64,000 nucleotides of DNA from Bosea sp. 685 (GCF_031884435.1 NZ_CP134779.1:5954501-6018500), one strand, 5' to 3'; positions 7,994 through 17,146 are shown, counted from the stretch's first letter. Made by a program: numbers and translations. Notes: generated by a model not told the origin, from the letters alone.

Positions 7994-9268
7994 ATGAACA
8001 TTGTCGACCGACGCCTGAACCCACGCGGCAAGGCTCTCGAGAATCGTCAGCGTTTTCTGCGCCGGGCCAAGGGCGTCGTACAACAAGCGGTGAAGCAGTC
8101 CCTGCAGAGCCGCAATATCCGGGACGTGCTGGACGGCGGGGAAGTCAGCATTCCGATGGACGGGATGGAGGAGCCGAGCCTTCGCCGGGGGGCCGGGGGC
8201 ATGCGCGACCATGTGCTGCCCGGCAACAAGACCTTCATTGAAGGCGATGTGCTGCCACGCTCGGGCGGCGGCAGCGGCGGCAAACCCGACAAGGCCGGCG
8301 AGGGAGCGGGCGAAGATGCCTTCCGCTTCGTCCTGACCCGCGAGGAGTTTCTCAACGTCTTCCTCGACGATCTCGAGCTGCCCGATCTCGCTAAGCGGCG
8401 GCTCACCGAGACCGAGCATGAAAGCCCCGTTCGCGCCGGCTACTCGGTCTCGGGCTCGCCGGCCAACATCGCGGTCAACCGCACGACGCGGCTCGCGATG
8501 ATGCGCCGGATGGCGCTGCGCCGCCCCAACCCCGAGACGATCGCGCGGCTGGAGGCGGAAATCGCCGCCTGCGAAGAGGACGGCCTGCGCCTGGCGCTCG
8601 AGGACAAAGTGAAGGCGCTCAACGCCAAGGTGCGGCGCATTCCCTATATCGACCCCGTCGATGTGCGCTATCGCCGCTACGAGAACGAGCCGAAGCCGGT
8701 CGCGCAGGCCGTGATGTTTTGCCTCATGGATGTGTCCAGCTCGATGACGGAGCACATGAAGGACCTCGCCAAGCGGTTCTACATGCTGCTCTATATTTTC
8801 CTGGCGCAGCGCTACCGCCATGTCGAACTCGTCTTCATCCGTCACACGGACCGGGCCGAGGAGGTCGACGAGGACACCTTCTTCCACAGCCCCGCGACGG
8901 GCGGGACGCTGGTTTCGAGCGCGCTCGAGGCGATGCGCGCGGTCATCGCGAAGCGCTATTCTCCCGAGGACTGGAATATCTACGCCGCCCAGGCCTCGGA
9001 CGGGGATAATTCCTATTCGGACGAGGCCGCGACGGAGCGCCTGCTCAAGGACGCGATCCTGCCGGCCAGCCAGTATTTCGCCTATCTCGAAGTCGGCGAA
9101 TCCGGCCGCGAATCCATGTCCCACTCCGCACTGTTGCGGCTCTATGAGCGATTGCGCGCGGAGGGCGCCCCGCTTTCGATCCGCAAGGTCAGCCATCGCA
9201 ACGAGATCTTCCCGGTCTTTCGCGAGCTGTTCCAGCGCCGCCAGGGCCATGAGAAGGCCGCATCATGA
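7994..9268 (+). CDS. yeaH: YeaH/YhbH family protein (DUF444, von Willebrand A-like)
   Basis: A 424-residue cytoplasmic protein of the UPF0229/YeaH family. The N-terminal half contains a glycine-rich linker (about residues 92-103), and the C-terminal half has a von Willebrand A-like fold with a MIDAS-type DVSSSM motif near residue 245. It starts with the typical MNIVDRRLNPRGKALENRQRF. It is the middle gene of prkA-yeaH-ycgB, a widely conserved stress operon, and its stop overlaps the start of the next gene by 4 nt. The biochemical role is not established; scaffolding of the kinase is a reasonable inference. Confidence 0.93.
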   Translation: MNIVDRRLNPRGKALENRQRFLRRAKGVVQQAVKQSLQSRNIRDVLDGGEVSIPMDGMEEPSLRRGAGGMRDHVLPGNKTFIEGDVLPRSGGGSGGKPDKAGEGAGEDAFRFVLTREEFLNVFLDDLELPDLAKRRLTETEHESPVRAGYSVSGSPANIAVNRTTRLAMMRRMALRRPNPETIARLEAEIAACEEDGLRLALEDKVKALNAKVRRIPYIDPVDVRYRRYENEPKPVAQAVMFCLMDVSSSMTEHMKDLAKRFYMLLYIFLAQRYRHVELVFIRHTDRAEEVDEDTFFHSPATGGTLVSSALEAMRAVIAKRYSPEDWNIYAAQASDGDNSYSDEAATERLLKDAILPASQYFAYLEVGESGRESMSHSALLRLYERLRAEGAPLSIRKVSHRNEIFPVFRELFQRRQGHEKAAS

Positions 9269-10812
9269 CGGGAGCCGCGATGGAACCGCTTTTCGAGGGA
9301 GCTGATTGGAGCTTCACCACGCTCCAGCGGATCCACGACGCCTGCCAGGAGATCGCGCTCTCCGAACTCGGCCTGGATGTCTACCCGAACCAGATCGAGG
9401 TCATCACGGCCGAGCAGATGCTCGACGCCTACTCCTCCACCGGCATGCCGCTGTTCTACAAGCATTGGTCCTTCGGCAAGCATTTCGCCCATCACGAGGC
9501 ATTCTACCGCAAAGGCCTGAGGGATCTGGCCTACGAGATCGTCATCAACAGCTCGCCCTGCGTGTCCTACCTCATGGAGGAGAACACGGCGACGATGCAG
9601 ACGCTGGTCATCGCGCATGCCGCCTTCGGCCATAACCATTTCTTCAAGAACAACTATCTGTTCAAGACCTGGACCGACGCGGAAGGCATCCTCGACTATC
9701 TCGACTTCGCCAAGGGCTATATCGCGCGCTGCGAGGAGCGCCACGGCCAGGCGGCCGTCGAGCGGACGCTGGACGCGGCGCACGCGCTGATGTCCCACGG
9801 CGTCCACCGCTATCCCGGCAAGAGCAAGCTCGACCTGCGCCAGGAGGAAAGGCGCGAGCGCGAGCGCCGTGCGCATGAGGAGCAGATCTTCAACGACCTC
9901 TGGCGCACCGTGCCGGCCGGCCCCAGCAAGAGCGCCCTGGATCTCGGCGCCGAGCGGCGCCGCACCGTGCTTGGGCTACCGCAGGACAATCTGCTCTATT
10001 TCCTGGAGAAATCCGCCCCCCGCCTGCAGGCCTGGCAGCGCGAGATCCTGCGGATCGTGCGTCATGTCGCGCAGTATTTTCATCCGCAGCGACAGACCAA
10101 GGTGATGAACGAGGGCACCGCGACCTATGTCCATTACCGCATCATGACGCGGCTGCACGAGAAGCAAGCGATCAGCGACGGCAACTTCCTCGAATTTCTC
10201 ACCTCGCATTCCAATGTCGTGTTTCAGCCAGCCTTCGACCATCCGAGGTTTCCCGGCTTCAATCCCTATGCGCTCGGCTTCGCGATGATGCAGGACCTGG
10301 AACGGATCGTGACCAATCCCGAAGCGGAAGATCGCGAGTGGTTTCCCGATATCGCCGGCAGCGGGGACGCGATGGCCGTCCTGCGCGACATCTGGGCCAA
10401 TTACCGCGACGAGAGCTTCATCAGCCAGTTCCTGAGCCCGCGCCTGATGCGGCAGATGCGCATGTTCCACATTTGCGACGACCCGGCGCGGACCGAAGGC
10501 GTGGTGGTCGAGGCGATCCATGACGAGGCCGGCTATCGCCGAATCCGCCGCCAGCTCGCCCGCGAATACGACATCAGCTGGACCGACCCCAATATCGAGG
10601 TCGTCGATGTCGACCTCGCCGGCGACCGGCGCCTGCTTCTGCGTCATACCGTCGTGAATGGATGCCTGCTTCAGGACACGGCCGCGACGCATGTGCTCCA
10701 GCACATTGCCGATCTCTGGAGCTATGATGTCCGGCTCCAGGAGGTCGACCCCACAGGCACGGTCCTGAAGGAACACGTGGCCAGCCCGCGCGCCATGACC
10801 CGCGCGGCCTGA
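9265..10812 (+). CDS. ycgB: SpoVR family protein (YcgB)
   Basis: A 515-residue SpoVR/YcgB protein. Diagnostic segments include FYKHWSFGKHF, INSSPCVSYLMEENT, AHAAFGHNHFFKNN and HPQRQTKVMNEGTATYVHYRI, the last with conserved His and Glu typical of the family. In Bacillus SpoVR acts in spore cortex formation; in non-sporulating proteobacteria it is part of the PrkA stress operon. ATG at 9265 overlaps the yeaH stop (ATGA); a second ATG at 9280 with GGGAG upstream is an alternative start. Length is normal. Confidence 0.95.
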   Translation: MTGAAMEPLFEGADWSFTTLQRIHDACQEIALSELGLDVYPNQIEVITAEQMLDAYSSTGMPLFYKHWSFGKHFAHHEAFYRKGLRDLAYEIVINSSPCVSYLMEENTATMQTLVIAHAAFGHNHFFKNNYLFKTWTDAEGILDYLDFAKGYIARCEERHGQAAVERTLDAAHALMSHGVHRYPGKSKLDLRQEERRERERRAHEEQIFNDLWRTVPAGPSKSALDLGAERRRTVLGLPQDNLLYFLEKSAPRLQAWQREILRIVRHVAQYFHPQRQTKVMNEGTATYVHYRIMTRLHEKQAISDGNFLEFLTSHSNVVFQPAFDHPRFPGFNPYALGFAMMQDLERIVTNPEAEDREWFPDIAGSGDAMAVLRDIWANYRDESFISQFLSPRLMRQMRMFHICDDPARTEGVVVEAIHDEAGYRRIRRQLAREYDISWTDPNIEVVDVDLAGDRRLLLRHTVVNGCLLQDTAATHVLQHIADLWSYDVRLQEVDPTGTVLKEHVASPRAMTRAA

Positions 10813-10843
10813 GCGGCGCGGCCCGGGACAAGCCTTTGATCTT

Positions 10844-10889
10844 GCATCGGCTTGTCCCGAAAACCGGTTCCCACTTTTCGGGCCGATGC
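10844..10889. repeat. Dispersed palindromic repeat (CCGGTnnCCACTT family)
   Basis: A 46-nt element bounded by the inverted arms GCATCGGC (10844-10851) and GCCGATGC (10882-10889), with an internal CCCGAAAACCGGTTCCCACT. It lies between two converging genes and directly touches the stop codon of the LysR gene. It resembles the element at 22989-23035 and may act as a bidirectional terminator-like hairpin. Confidence 0.8.
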
Positions 10890-10890
10890 C

Positions 10891-11889
10891 CTAGGCCACC
10901 GCGATTGGAGCGCTGAGCCGACCAGGCGCGAGCGCCGGCGAGCACATGTCCGCCGCCTCGCCAGCAAAGCCGCCCTCATGCGCGGCGATGAGGAGATTGG
11001 CGAAGAGCCGGCCGGGCGAGGACAAGGGCCGGCTTTTCTCATAGGCCAGGAAGAACTGCGTCTTGTAGAAAACCGGCCCGGCGCCCGCGACCTCGCGCAG
11101 ACGGTAGCTTTGCGACAGCTCCGAAGCGTAATGCGCCGGCAGAAAGCCAACGAAACCGCCGGCGGCGAGAAAGGTCGCCACCGCCTCTAGGCCCGACGCC
11201 ACAGCCTGCCGGGTCAATTTCAACCGCGTCGCCAGGGCTCGGGGCCGGGGGTCGCCGTCGCGCGTGACGAGGACATAGCCGAGACGCTCCAACTCGCCGA
11301 TATGCGGCGCCGGATCGTCGGGCCCGCCACCGACATAGAGCCGGAACTCCTCGTCGAAGATGTGCTGGAGGGTGAATTTCCCGTGCTCGCCCGGCATCCC
11401 CGTAACGCAGAGATGCAGATGGCGCGTCGCGAGATCTTCGAGCAGCTGGGCCGGCGGGCGGATCGACATATGCAGCCGGACGCCGGGCGCCTGCAGCCGG
11501 AAGGCGGCGACAGCCGAGACGATGCGCGCACGGGGATTGCTGAGGCAGTTATCGGCGAGGCCAATCATCAGATCGCCCGTCATGACGCTGCGGGCGAGGT
11601 TCAGCTCGTCGCGGACATGGTCGAGCGTGTCGCAGGCGGTGATCGAGGCGCGCAAGGTCGTGCGGCCGAGCTCGGTCAGCTCGAACCCCGCCGGCCCGCG
11701 CATGCAGAGCTGGCCGCCGAGACGTTCCTCCAGAGCCTTGATGTGACGGCTGATAGTTGAACGCTCCATATGGAGCTTGGTTTCGGCAGCAGTCAGGCCG
11801 CCTGACTCAGCAACGACGCGAAATATCCGCATCAACCGAAGATCAGCTTCGGTTATACTGGCAATCTCTTTGTGCATCCTGATGTTCAT
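10891..11889 (-). CDS. LysR-family transcriptional regulator of the ureohydrolase/ABC operon
   Basis: A LysR protein of about 332 residues. The helix-turn-helix region reads RIFRVVAESGGLTAAETKLH then ERSTISRHIKALEERLG; the effector domain follows. It diverges from the operon of two ureohydrolases, an ABC transporter and two DUF1989 proteins. Several ATG starts are possible (11946, 11889, 11877); 11889 and 11877 are preferred because the longer N terminus is cysteine-rich and unlike the family. An 8-bp perfect inverted repeat covers the start region, suggesting autoregulation. Confidence 0.85.
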   Translation of the reverse strand: MNIRMHKEIASITEADLRLMRIFRVVAESGGLTAAETKLHMERSTISRHIKALEERLGGQLCMRGPAGFELTELGRTTLRASITACDTLDHVRDELNLARSVMTGDLMIGLADNCLSNPRARIVSAVAAFRLQAPGVRLHMSIRPPAQLLEDLATRHLHLCVTGMPGEHGKFTLQHIFDEEFRLYVGGGPDDPAPHIGELERLGYVLVTRDGDPRPRALATRLKLTRQAVASGLEAVATFLAAGGFVGFLPAHYASELSQSYRLREVAGAGPVFYKTQFFLAYEKSRPLSSPGRLFANLLIAAHEGGFAGEAADMCSPALAPGRLSAPIAVA

Positions 11890-12012
11890 GTTGCACAAAC
11901 CACAACCATGGTTTCTCAGATTGCAATTGCGGCAACCAGCCCTCAACCCATAACCTGCTGAGGATGATGTTTAATCGATCAAATGTAAGCTCAAATAATA
12001 CGCTTGTGCACA
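11869..12012. promoter_or_regulatory. Candidate LysR operators (three TTGTGCA half-sites)
   Basis: TTTGTGCA at 11869-11876 and its exact inverse TGCACAAA at 11892-11899 form an 8-bp perfect inverted repeat with a 15-nt spacer across the LysR start. A third copy, TTGTGCACA, lies at 12004-12012, 37 nt before the first ureohydrolase start, and contains the palindrome TGTGCACA. Three copies within 144 nt of a divergent promoter region suggest a specific regulator site. Confidence 0.5.
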
Positions 12013-12048
12013 GCTTTTGATCGGGCGATCCGAAAGGCTCCAGCGCAT

Positions 12049-13014
12049 ATGACCCTGCCCCTGACTGTGCCGCCCAAGCCCGGGCACCAGACCTTCCTCT
12101 GGTCTCCCCTGGTCACGGACCTCGACACGCTGGACGCCCATATCGCCATCATCGGCATGCCCTATGGCAACGCCTATGAGCCGCATGCGGTCTCGAACGA
12201 TCAGACCAGAGCGCCCGATGCCGTCCGGAGCGTGACCGACCGCGTCTGCCGCAGCCTGGAGCGCTATGATTTCGATGTCGGCGGCCCGATCTATGCCGAC
12301 CGCGCCCTCAAGGTCGTCGATATCGGCAATGTGCCCTTCGACATCCATGATCACAGGAGCCATTTCGGGCGCGCCGAGGCCGCCGTGCGCAAGGTCCTGA
12401 AGGCCGGCGCCATGCCGATCACGATCGGCGGCGATCACGGCATCCCGATCCCGATCTTCCGCGCGCTCGACGGCGAAGGACCGGTGACGCTGATCCAGGT
12501 CGATGCCCATATCGACTGGCGCGAACATGTGAACGGCGTGCATGACGGGCTGTCGAGCCCGATCCGGCGCGCCTCCGAGATGGCGCATATCGACCAGATC
12601 TTCCAGATCGGCATCCGCGCCCAGGGCAGCGCCCGCAGCGAGGAGGTCGCGGCGGCGCGCGCCTATGGCGCCAACATCATCCCGGCCTTCGAGGTGCATG
12701 ACGCCGGCATCGACGCGATCATCGACCGCATCCCCGATGGTGGCCGCTACTACATCACCATCGACGCCGACGGGCTCGACCCCTCCGTGATGCCGGCCGT
12801 GGAAGGCCCGGCGCCGGGCGGCCTGCTGTTCCATCAGGTCCGCAAGCTGATCCATGGCCTGGTCCGCAAGGGCCGCGTGCTCGGCATGGATATCGTCGAG
12901 ATCACCCCCTCCGCCGATGTGAACAACATCACCAGCATCGTCGCCGGCCGCCTGATCGTGAACCTGATCGGGGCCGCCGTGCGGGCCGATTATTTCGACG
13001 CGCCTCCGCTCTGA
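12049..13014 (+). CDS. Ureohydrolase (agmatinase/arginase family), first copy
   Basis: A 321-residue metal-dependent hydrolase of the arginase/agmatinase family, which splits guanidino groups to release urea. The metal-binding motifs are present: GGDH at 127-130, DAHID at 152-156 and DADGLDP at 239-245. The frame is open from 12004, but ATG at 12049 gives the family-like N terminus. It is the first gene after the divergent LysR gene and is followed by a polar amino acid ABC transporter and a second ureohydrolase. The substrate could be agmatine, guanidinobutyrate or guanidinopropionate, guanidine or another guanidino compound; sequence motifs alone do not decide. Confidence 0.88.
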   Translation: MTLPLTVPPKPGHQTFLWSPLVTDLDTLDAHIAIIGMPYGNAYEPHAVSNDQTRAPDAVRSVTDRVCRSLERYDFDVGGPIYADRALKVVDIGNVPFDIHDHRSHFGRAEAAVRKVLKAGAMPITIGGDHGIPIPIFRALDGEGPVTLIQVDAHIDWREHVNGVHDGLSSPIRRASEMAHIDQIFQIGIRAQGSARSEEVAAARAYGANIIPAFEVHDAGIDAIIDRIPDGGRYYITIDADGLDPSVMPAVEGPAPGGLLFHQVRKLIHGLVRKGRVLGMDIVEITPSADVNNITSIVAGRLIVNLIGAAVRADYFDAPPL

Positions 13015-13104
13015 CCCCGGCAGCGGCCGCAAATCTGCCTACGCCCAGCCGACGCCTTTTCCGCCACCACGCCAGAGCGCTCTGGCCCTCAGAGGAGCAG
13101 CATC

Positions 13105-13962
13105 ATGTCGCATCCGAGCCGCAGGCAATTCGGCATCATGGCGGGGGGCACGGCGCTCGCCGGGCTGCTGCCGCCCTCCCTCGCCTTCGCCGAGACGACG
13201 CTTGAAAAGATCAAGCGCCTGGGCACCGTCACTGTCGGCACCGAGGCCGCCTTCCCGCCCTTCGAATTCGTCAAGGACGGCAAGATCGTCGGCTATGGCA
13301 GCGATCTCCTCGTCGAGATCGTCAAGGAGCTCGGCGTCAAGGTCAATCAGCTCGACCTGCCCTGGCAGGGCATCCTGCCCGGCGTTCTCGCCGGCAAGTT
13401 CGACTTCGTCGCCACCACCGTCGGCATCAATGAGGAGCGGGCCAAGCGCTACGCCTACACGATGCCGATCGCCAATGGCGTGCCCTATGCGATGATGCGC
13501 AAGGGCGACAAGATGAAGGTCATCGAGGATCTGAACGGCAAGGTCGTCGCGACCCAGCTTGCCTCCTCGACGGAGCCGACCTCGCGCGCCATGGACGCCA
13601 AGCTCAAGGCCGCCGGCGGTGCGGGCTTCAAGGAATTGAAGCTCTTCACGGCCTTCACCGAAAGCTATGTCGCGCTCGCCAGCGGCGAGGTCGACGCCGT
13701 GATCCAGTCCCTTCCCAGTCTCGCCGTGCTGGTCAAGGAAAAGCCCGACACCTTCGCGCTGCTCGCGCCCGTCACCGCCGGCAGCCCCTATACCTATCTC
13801 GCCTGGGTGACGCGGCCCGACGACAAGGAGCTGCGCGACTTCATCAACAGCGTCATCCGCAAGATGCGCGACGATGGCCGCCTCGCCGCGCTGCAGGAGA
13901 AATGGTTCGGCTTCAAGATGGACATCCCCGATAGCGGCTATCTTCCGCCCGGCGCAGTCTGA
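13105..13962 (+). CDS. Polar amino acid-type ABC transporter substrate-binding protein
   Basis: A 285-residue periplasmic binding protein of the bacterial extracellular solute-binding family 3. The N terminus carries a twin-arginine signal (SRRQFGIMAGG) with cleavage near AFAE, so export by Tat is likely. The core contains TVGTEAAFPPFEFVKDGKI and FDFVATTVGINEER, typical of lysine/arginine/ornithine, histidine or glutamine binders. It lies between a ureohydrolase and the cognate permeases, so it probably captures a positively charged guanidino compound. That substrate is an inference from context. Confidence 0.9.
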   Translation: MSHPSRRQFGIMAGGTALAGLLPPSLAFAETTLEKIKRLGTVTVGTEAAFPPFEFVKDGKIVGYGSDLLVEIVKELGVKVNQLDLPWQGILPGVLAGKFDFVATTVGINEERAKRYAYTMPIANGVPYAMMRKGDKMKVIEDLNGKVVATQLASSTEPTSRAMDAKLKAAGGAGFKELKLFTAFTESYVALASGEVDAVIQSLPSLAVLVKEKPDTFALLAPVTAGSPYTYLAWVTRPDDKELRDFINSVIRKMRDDGRLAALQEKWFGFKMDIPDSGYLPPGAV

Positions 13963-13993
13963 CGCGCTGTCCAGCAGGATCGGGAGCGCAGCC

Positions 13994-14653
13994 TTGTCGT
14001 TTCAATTCGCTTATCTGCTCTCGGTCCTGCCCACGCTGTTTGCCGCCGCTCTCGTCAACGCCCGTCTCGCCGCGATCATCGTGGTGATCGCCGTCCTCGG
14101 CGGCACGGCATTGACCATCCTGCGCTCCTTCAAGATCGCCCCGGTCAACGCGATCATCGCGTTTCTGATCAGCTTCATCCGCGGCACGCCGCTGCTGATC
14201 CAGATCTTCCTGTTCTATTATGTCCTGCCCGCAATCGGCCTCGATCTGTCGCCCGAGGCCGCGGGTATCGCCGCGATCGCGCTGAACAGTTCGATGTTCA
14301 TCACCGAGATGATGCGTGGCGGACTTCAGACCATCGATCCCGGGCAGATCGAGGCGGCAACCGCGCTCTCCTTGCCGCGACGGGCAATCTGGCAAAGCGT
14401 GGTGCTGCCGCAATTGTTCCGGCGCATCCTGCCCGTCCTGATCAACGAGATCACGATCGTGGTGAAGGGCACCGCCCTGCTTTCGGTCATCACCGTCGTC
14501 GATGTGCTGCGCACCGCCCAGCAGATCGCCAGCGCGAGCTACCGGCCGTTCGAAACGCTCGCCGGAGCGGCCCTGATCTTCCTCTTGATGAACCTCGTCG
14601 TGATCGCCGCCGGCTCGCTGACCGAAGCCCGGCTCGCCGTCAGGAGGGGGTGA
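13994..14653 (+). CDS. Polar amino acid-type ABC transporter permease 1
   Basis: A 219-residue inner-membrane permease of the HisM/HisQ type with about five membrane helices. The EAA loop is visible as GGLQTIDPGQIEAATALSL. The frame is open from 13874 inside the preceding gene, but the TTG at 13994 is preceded by GGGAG and gives the usual N terminus (SFQFAYLLSVLPTLF), so it is chosen. It pairs with the second permease that begins 3 nt downstream to form the heterodimeric channel. Confidence 0.88.
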   Translation: MSFQFAYLLSVLPTLFAAALVNARLAAIIVVIAVLGGTALTILRSFKIAPVNAIIAFLISFIRGTPLLIQIFLFYYVLPAIGLDLSPEAAGIAAIALNSSMFITEMMRGGLQTIDPGQIEAATALSLPRRAIWQSVVLPQLFRRILPVLINEITIVVKGTALLSVITVVDVLRTAQQIASASYRPFETLAGAALIFLLMNLVVIAAGSLTEARLAVRRG

Positions 14654-14656
14654 ATC

Positions 14657-15379
14657 ATGGCGTTCGACCCCTCGATCCTCGTCCAGTACTGGCCGCTTTT
14701 CGCGCAGGGCGCCTGGCTGACGATCCAGATCACCGCCATGGCTTTCGTGCTCGGCTATACTGTGGGCATCGTCGTGGCGCTGATCGCGCAGATTCCCAAC
14801 CGGCTGGTGCGCATCCTGGTTGCTGCCTATGTCGGGGTCCTGCGCGGCATCCCCTTCATCATCATCCTCTTCCTGGTCTATTACGGCCTGCCCTTTGCCG
14901 GCATCAGGCTGCCGGCCTTCGTCACCGGCACGGTCGCGCTCGGCCTCTTCGCCAGCGCCTATTATGCCGAGATCATCCGCGCCGCGATCCTTGCCTTGCC
15001 GCGCGGCCAGTTCGAATCGGCGCGCGTCGTCGGCATGTCGCCGCTCCAGGCGATGCGGCACGTCATCGCCCCGCAGATCCTGCGCAGCCTGGTGCCGCCT
15101 TCCACCAACATGACGCTGACGATGATCAAGGAATCCTCTGTGCTGAGCTCGATCACGGTGGCCGAGCTGACCTATCAGGGCCTGATCGTGCAGGGGAACA
15201 CCTTCGCGCCCTTCGAAGTCTTCGCGGCGGTGACGCTGATCTACTGGGCCATCACCATGGTGGTGGCCTGGCTCGCCGGGCTGCTCGAGGCCCGCGTCGG
15301 CCAGGCGCAGCAGGAGACGATCATCCGCAACCCGCTCGCCGCGGAGTTCCTCTCCTTCGACAGGAGGCCCGTGCGATGA
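14657..15379 (+). CDS. Polar amino acid-type ABC transporter permease 2
   Basis: A 240-residue inner-membrane permease, second half of the heterodimer. It has about five membrane helices, the family string VLRGIPFIIILFLVYYGLP, and an EAA loop (AILALPRGQFESARVVGMS). ATG at 14657 follows the previous stop by 3 nt and is preceded by AGGAGGGG. Its own stop overlaps the ATPase start by 4 nt (ATGA). It belongs to the uptake system placed between two ureohydrolase genes. Confidence 0.92.
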   Translation: MAFDPSILVQYWPLFAQGAWLTIQITAMAFVLGYTVGIVVALIAQIPNRLVRILVAAYVGVLRGIPFIIILFLVYYGLPFAGIRLPAFVTGTVALGLFASAYYAEIIRAAILALPRGQFESARVVGMSPLQAMRHVIAPQILRSLVPPSTNMTLTMIKESSVLSSITVAELTYQGLIVQGNTFAPFEVFAAVTLIYWAITMVVAWLAGLLEARVGQAQQETIIRNPLAAEFLSFDRRPVR

Positions 15380-16176
15380 ACGCCCCTCCCGTCCTCGGTG
15401 TCTCCGGGCTCTCCAAACGCTTTCGCGGCACGACCGCGCTGGACCAGGTCTATCTCGACATCGCCAAGGGCGAGGTCGTCGCGCTGATCGGCCCGAGCGG
15501 CTGCGGCAAGAGCACCTTGCTGCGCTGCCTGACCTGGCTTGAGCAGCCCGATGACGGCTTCATCACCATCGAGGGCAAGCCGTTCGGGCGCGAGACCAAC
15601 GGCACCGTCGTCCGGCGCCATGGCGGCCGGCAGATCGACGCCATGCGCCCGCGTATCGGCATGGTGTTCCAGCAGCTCAACCTCTGGCCGCATCTGAGCG
15701 CGATCGAGAACGTCATCCGGCCGCAAATGGTCGTGCTCGGCCGACCACGCGAGGACGCGACGCAGCGTGCCTGCGCTTTGCTCGCCAGCCTCAGCCTCGC
15801 CGACAAGGCGCAGCACTATCCCGATGCGCTGTCCGGCGGCCAGCGCCAGCGCGTCGCCATTGCACGCGCATTGGCGATGGACCCGGCCCTGATGCTGTTC
15901 GACGAGCCGACCTCGGCGCTCGATCCGGAGCTCGTCGGCGAGGTCCTCGCCCTGCTGCGCGAGCTCGCCGGCACCGGCATGACCATGCTGGTGGTGACGC
16001 ATGAGATCGGCTTCGCCGCCCATGTCGCCGACCGCATCGCCTTCATGGACAAGGGCCGCATCATCGAGGACGGTCCCGCGGCGCAAGTCATGAACCGGCC
16101 AGCGGACCCGCGCGTCGCCGCCTTCCTCGACCTGATCGGCTCCGGACGAGCCGCGCTGGAGACACACCCATCATGA
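15376..16176 (+). CDS. Polar amino acid-type ABC transporter ATP-binding protein
   Basis: A 266-residue ATPase of the GlnQ/HisP type. Walker A GPSGCGKST, Q-loop region MVFQQLNLWPH, signature LSGGQRQRVAIARAL and Walker B LMLFDEPTSALDPE are all intact. ATG at 15376 overlaps the permease stop; an AGGAGG lies 8-13 nt upstream. An insertion of about 12 residues (ETNGTVVRRHGGRQID region) precedes the Q-loop, as in several HisP relatives. Its stop overlaps the start of the second ureohydrolase, which ties transport and hydrolysis into one translational unit. Confidence 0.95.
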   Translation: MNAPPVLGVSGLSKRFRGTTALDQVYLDIAKGEVVALIGPSGCGKSTLLRCLTWLEQPDDGFITIEGKPFGRETNGTVVRRHGGRQIDAMRPRIGMVFQQLNLWPHLSAIENVIRPQMVVLGRPREDATQRACALLASLSLADKAQHYPDALSGGQRQRVAIARALAMDPALMLFDEPTSALDPELVGEVLALLRELAGTGMTMLVVTHEIGFAAHVADRIAFMDKGRIIEDGPAAQVMNRPADPRVAAFLDLIGSGRAALETHPS

Positions 16177-17123
16177 GCCGCATCGACAGGCCCTATGTCG
16201 GCATCCCCTCCTTCCTGCGCGCGCCGGTCGTCACCGACCTTGATCAGCTGGATGCCGCCATCGCCATCATCGGCGTGCCCTTCGACGAGGGTTCGCCCTT
16301 CCTGCCGGGCAGCCGGCTAGGCCCGCGCGCCCTACGCGAGCATTCGCTGCGCTTCACCGGCGGAATCTACGATCCGGCGACGCGGCGCGACTTCCTGACG
16401 GAGGAGCTGGCGAAGGGGCTGATCGCCGATCTCGGCGATGTCGATATCGCGCCCACCAATGTCGAGCAAAGCTTCGCCAACATCACCGCCACCGTCCGCA
16501 AGGCGCTGGACGCCGGCGCACTTCCCGTCGTGCTCGGCGGCGATCACTCGATCACCTACCCGATCTTCCGCGCCTATGACCGGCCCGTGCATGTCCTGCA
16601 TTTCGACGCGCATATGGACTATGCCGACGAGGCCAACGGGTTGCGCTACACCAATGGCCATGCCTTCCGCCATGTCGCGGCGCTCGATACCGCGCTCAGC
16701 CTGACCCAGATCGGCATCCGCAGCCTGCGCAGCGCCCGCAAGCAGCATGAGGATATCGAGGCGGGCGGCAACCGGGTCGTGCCGATGCACGAAGTCCGCG
16801 CGCTCGGCCCCGCCGGCATCGCAGCGCTGCTGCCGGAAGGAGCGCCGGTCTATGTCAGCATCGATGTCGACGCGCTCGACATGTCGCTGGTGCCGGGCTG
16901 CGTCTCGGCCGAGCCGGACGGCATGAGCTATCCCGATCTGCGCGACACGCTGAAAGCGGTCGCCGAGCGCAACGAGGTCGTCGGTTTCGACTTCGTCGAG
17001 GTGAACCCGCCGCTCGATGTCGGGACCGGCGTCACCGCCTATCTCGGCGCGCTCGTCGTGATCGGCTTTCTCGGCGAGATCTGCGCCCAGCCGCGCTGGC
17101 GCGACCGCCTCAAAACCCGTTGA
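16173..17123 (+). CDS. Ureohydrolase (agmatinase/arginase family), second copy
   Basis: A 316-residue ureohydrolase clearly different from the one at 12049. Metal motifs are GGDHS at 122-126, DAHMD at 145-149 and DVDALD at 231-236. The usual DP(S/A) after the last Asp is DMS here (residues 236-238), followed by LVPGC, so the active-site rim may differ and the substrate may be atypical. The start overlaps the ATPase stop (ATGA). It is followed by two DUF1989 genes, an association known from guanidine and urea carboxylase loci. It could be an agmatinase, guanidinobutyrase or a guanidine hydrolase-like enzyme. Confidence 0.88.
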   Translation: MSRIDRPYVGIPSFLRAPVVTDLDQLDAAIAIIGVPFDEGSPFLPGSRLGPRALREHSLRFTGGIYDPATRRDFLTEELAKGLIADLGDVDIAPTNVEQSFANITATVRKALDAGALPVVLGGDHSITYPIFRAYDRPVHVLHFDAHMDYADEANGLRYTNGHAFRHVAALDTALSLTQIGIRSLRSARKQHEDIEAGGNRVVPMHEVRALGPAGIAALLPEGAPVYVSIDVDALDMSLVPGCVSAEPDGMSYPDLRDTLKAVAERNEVVGFDFVEVNPPLDVGTGVTAYLGALVVIGFLGEICAQPRWRDRLKTR

Positions 17124-17146
17124 TCCATCGAGAAGGAGATCACGCC

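Noticed and set aside
7832..9250. Long minus-strand open frame opposite yeaH
   Set aside because: Exact shadow of the well-conserved yeaH gene; no start context or domain.
11947..12048. Guanidine riboswitch (ykkC-type) in front of the ureohydrolase operon
   Set aside because: Looked for the conserved ykkC/mini-ykkC elements because of the gene content; none was recognised in this 100-nt leader.
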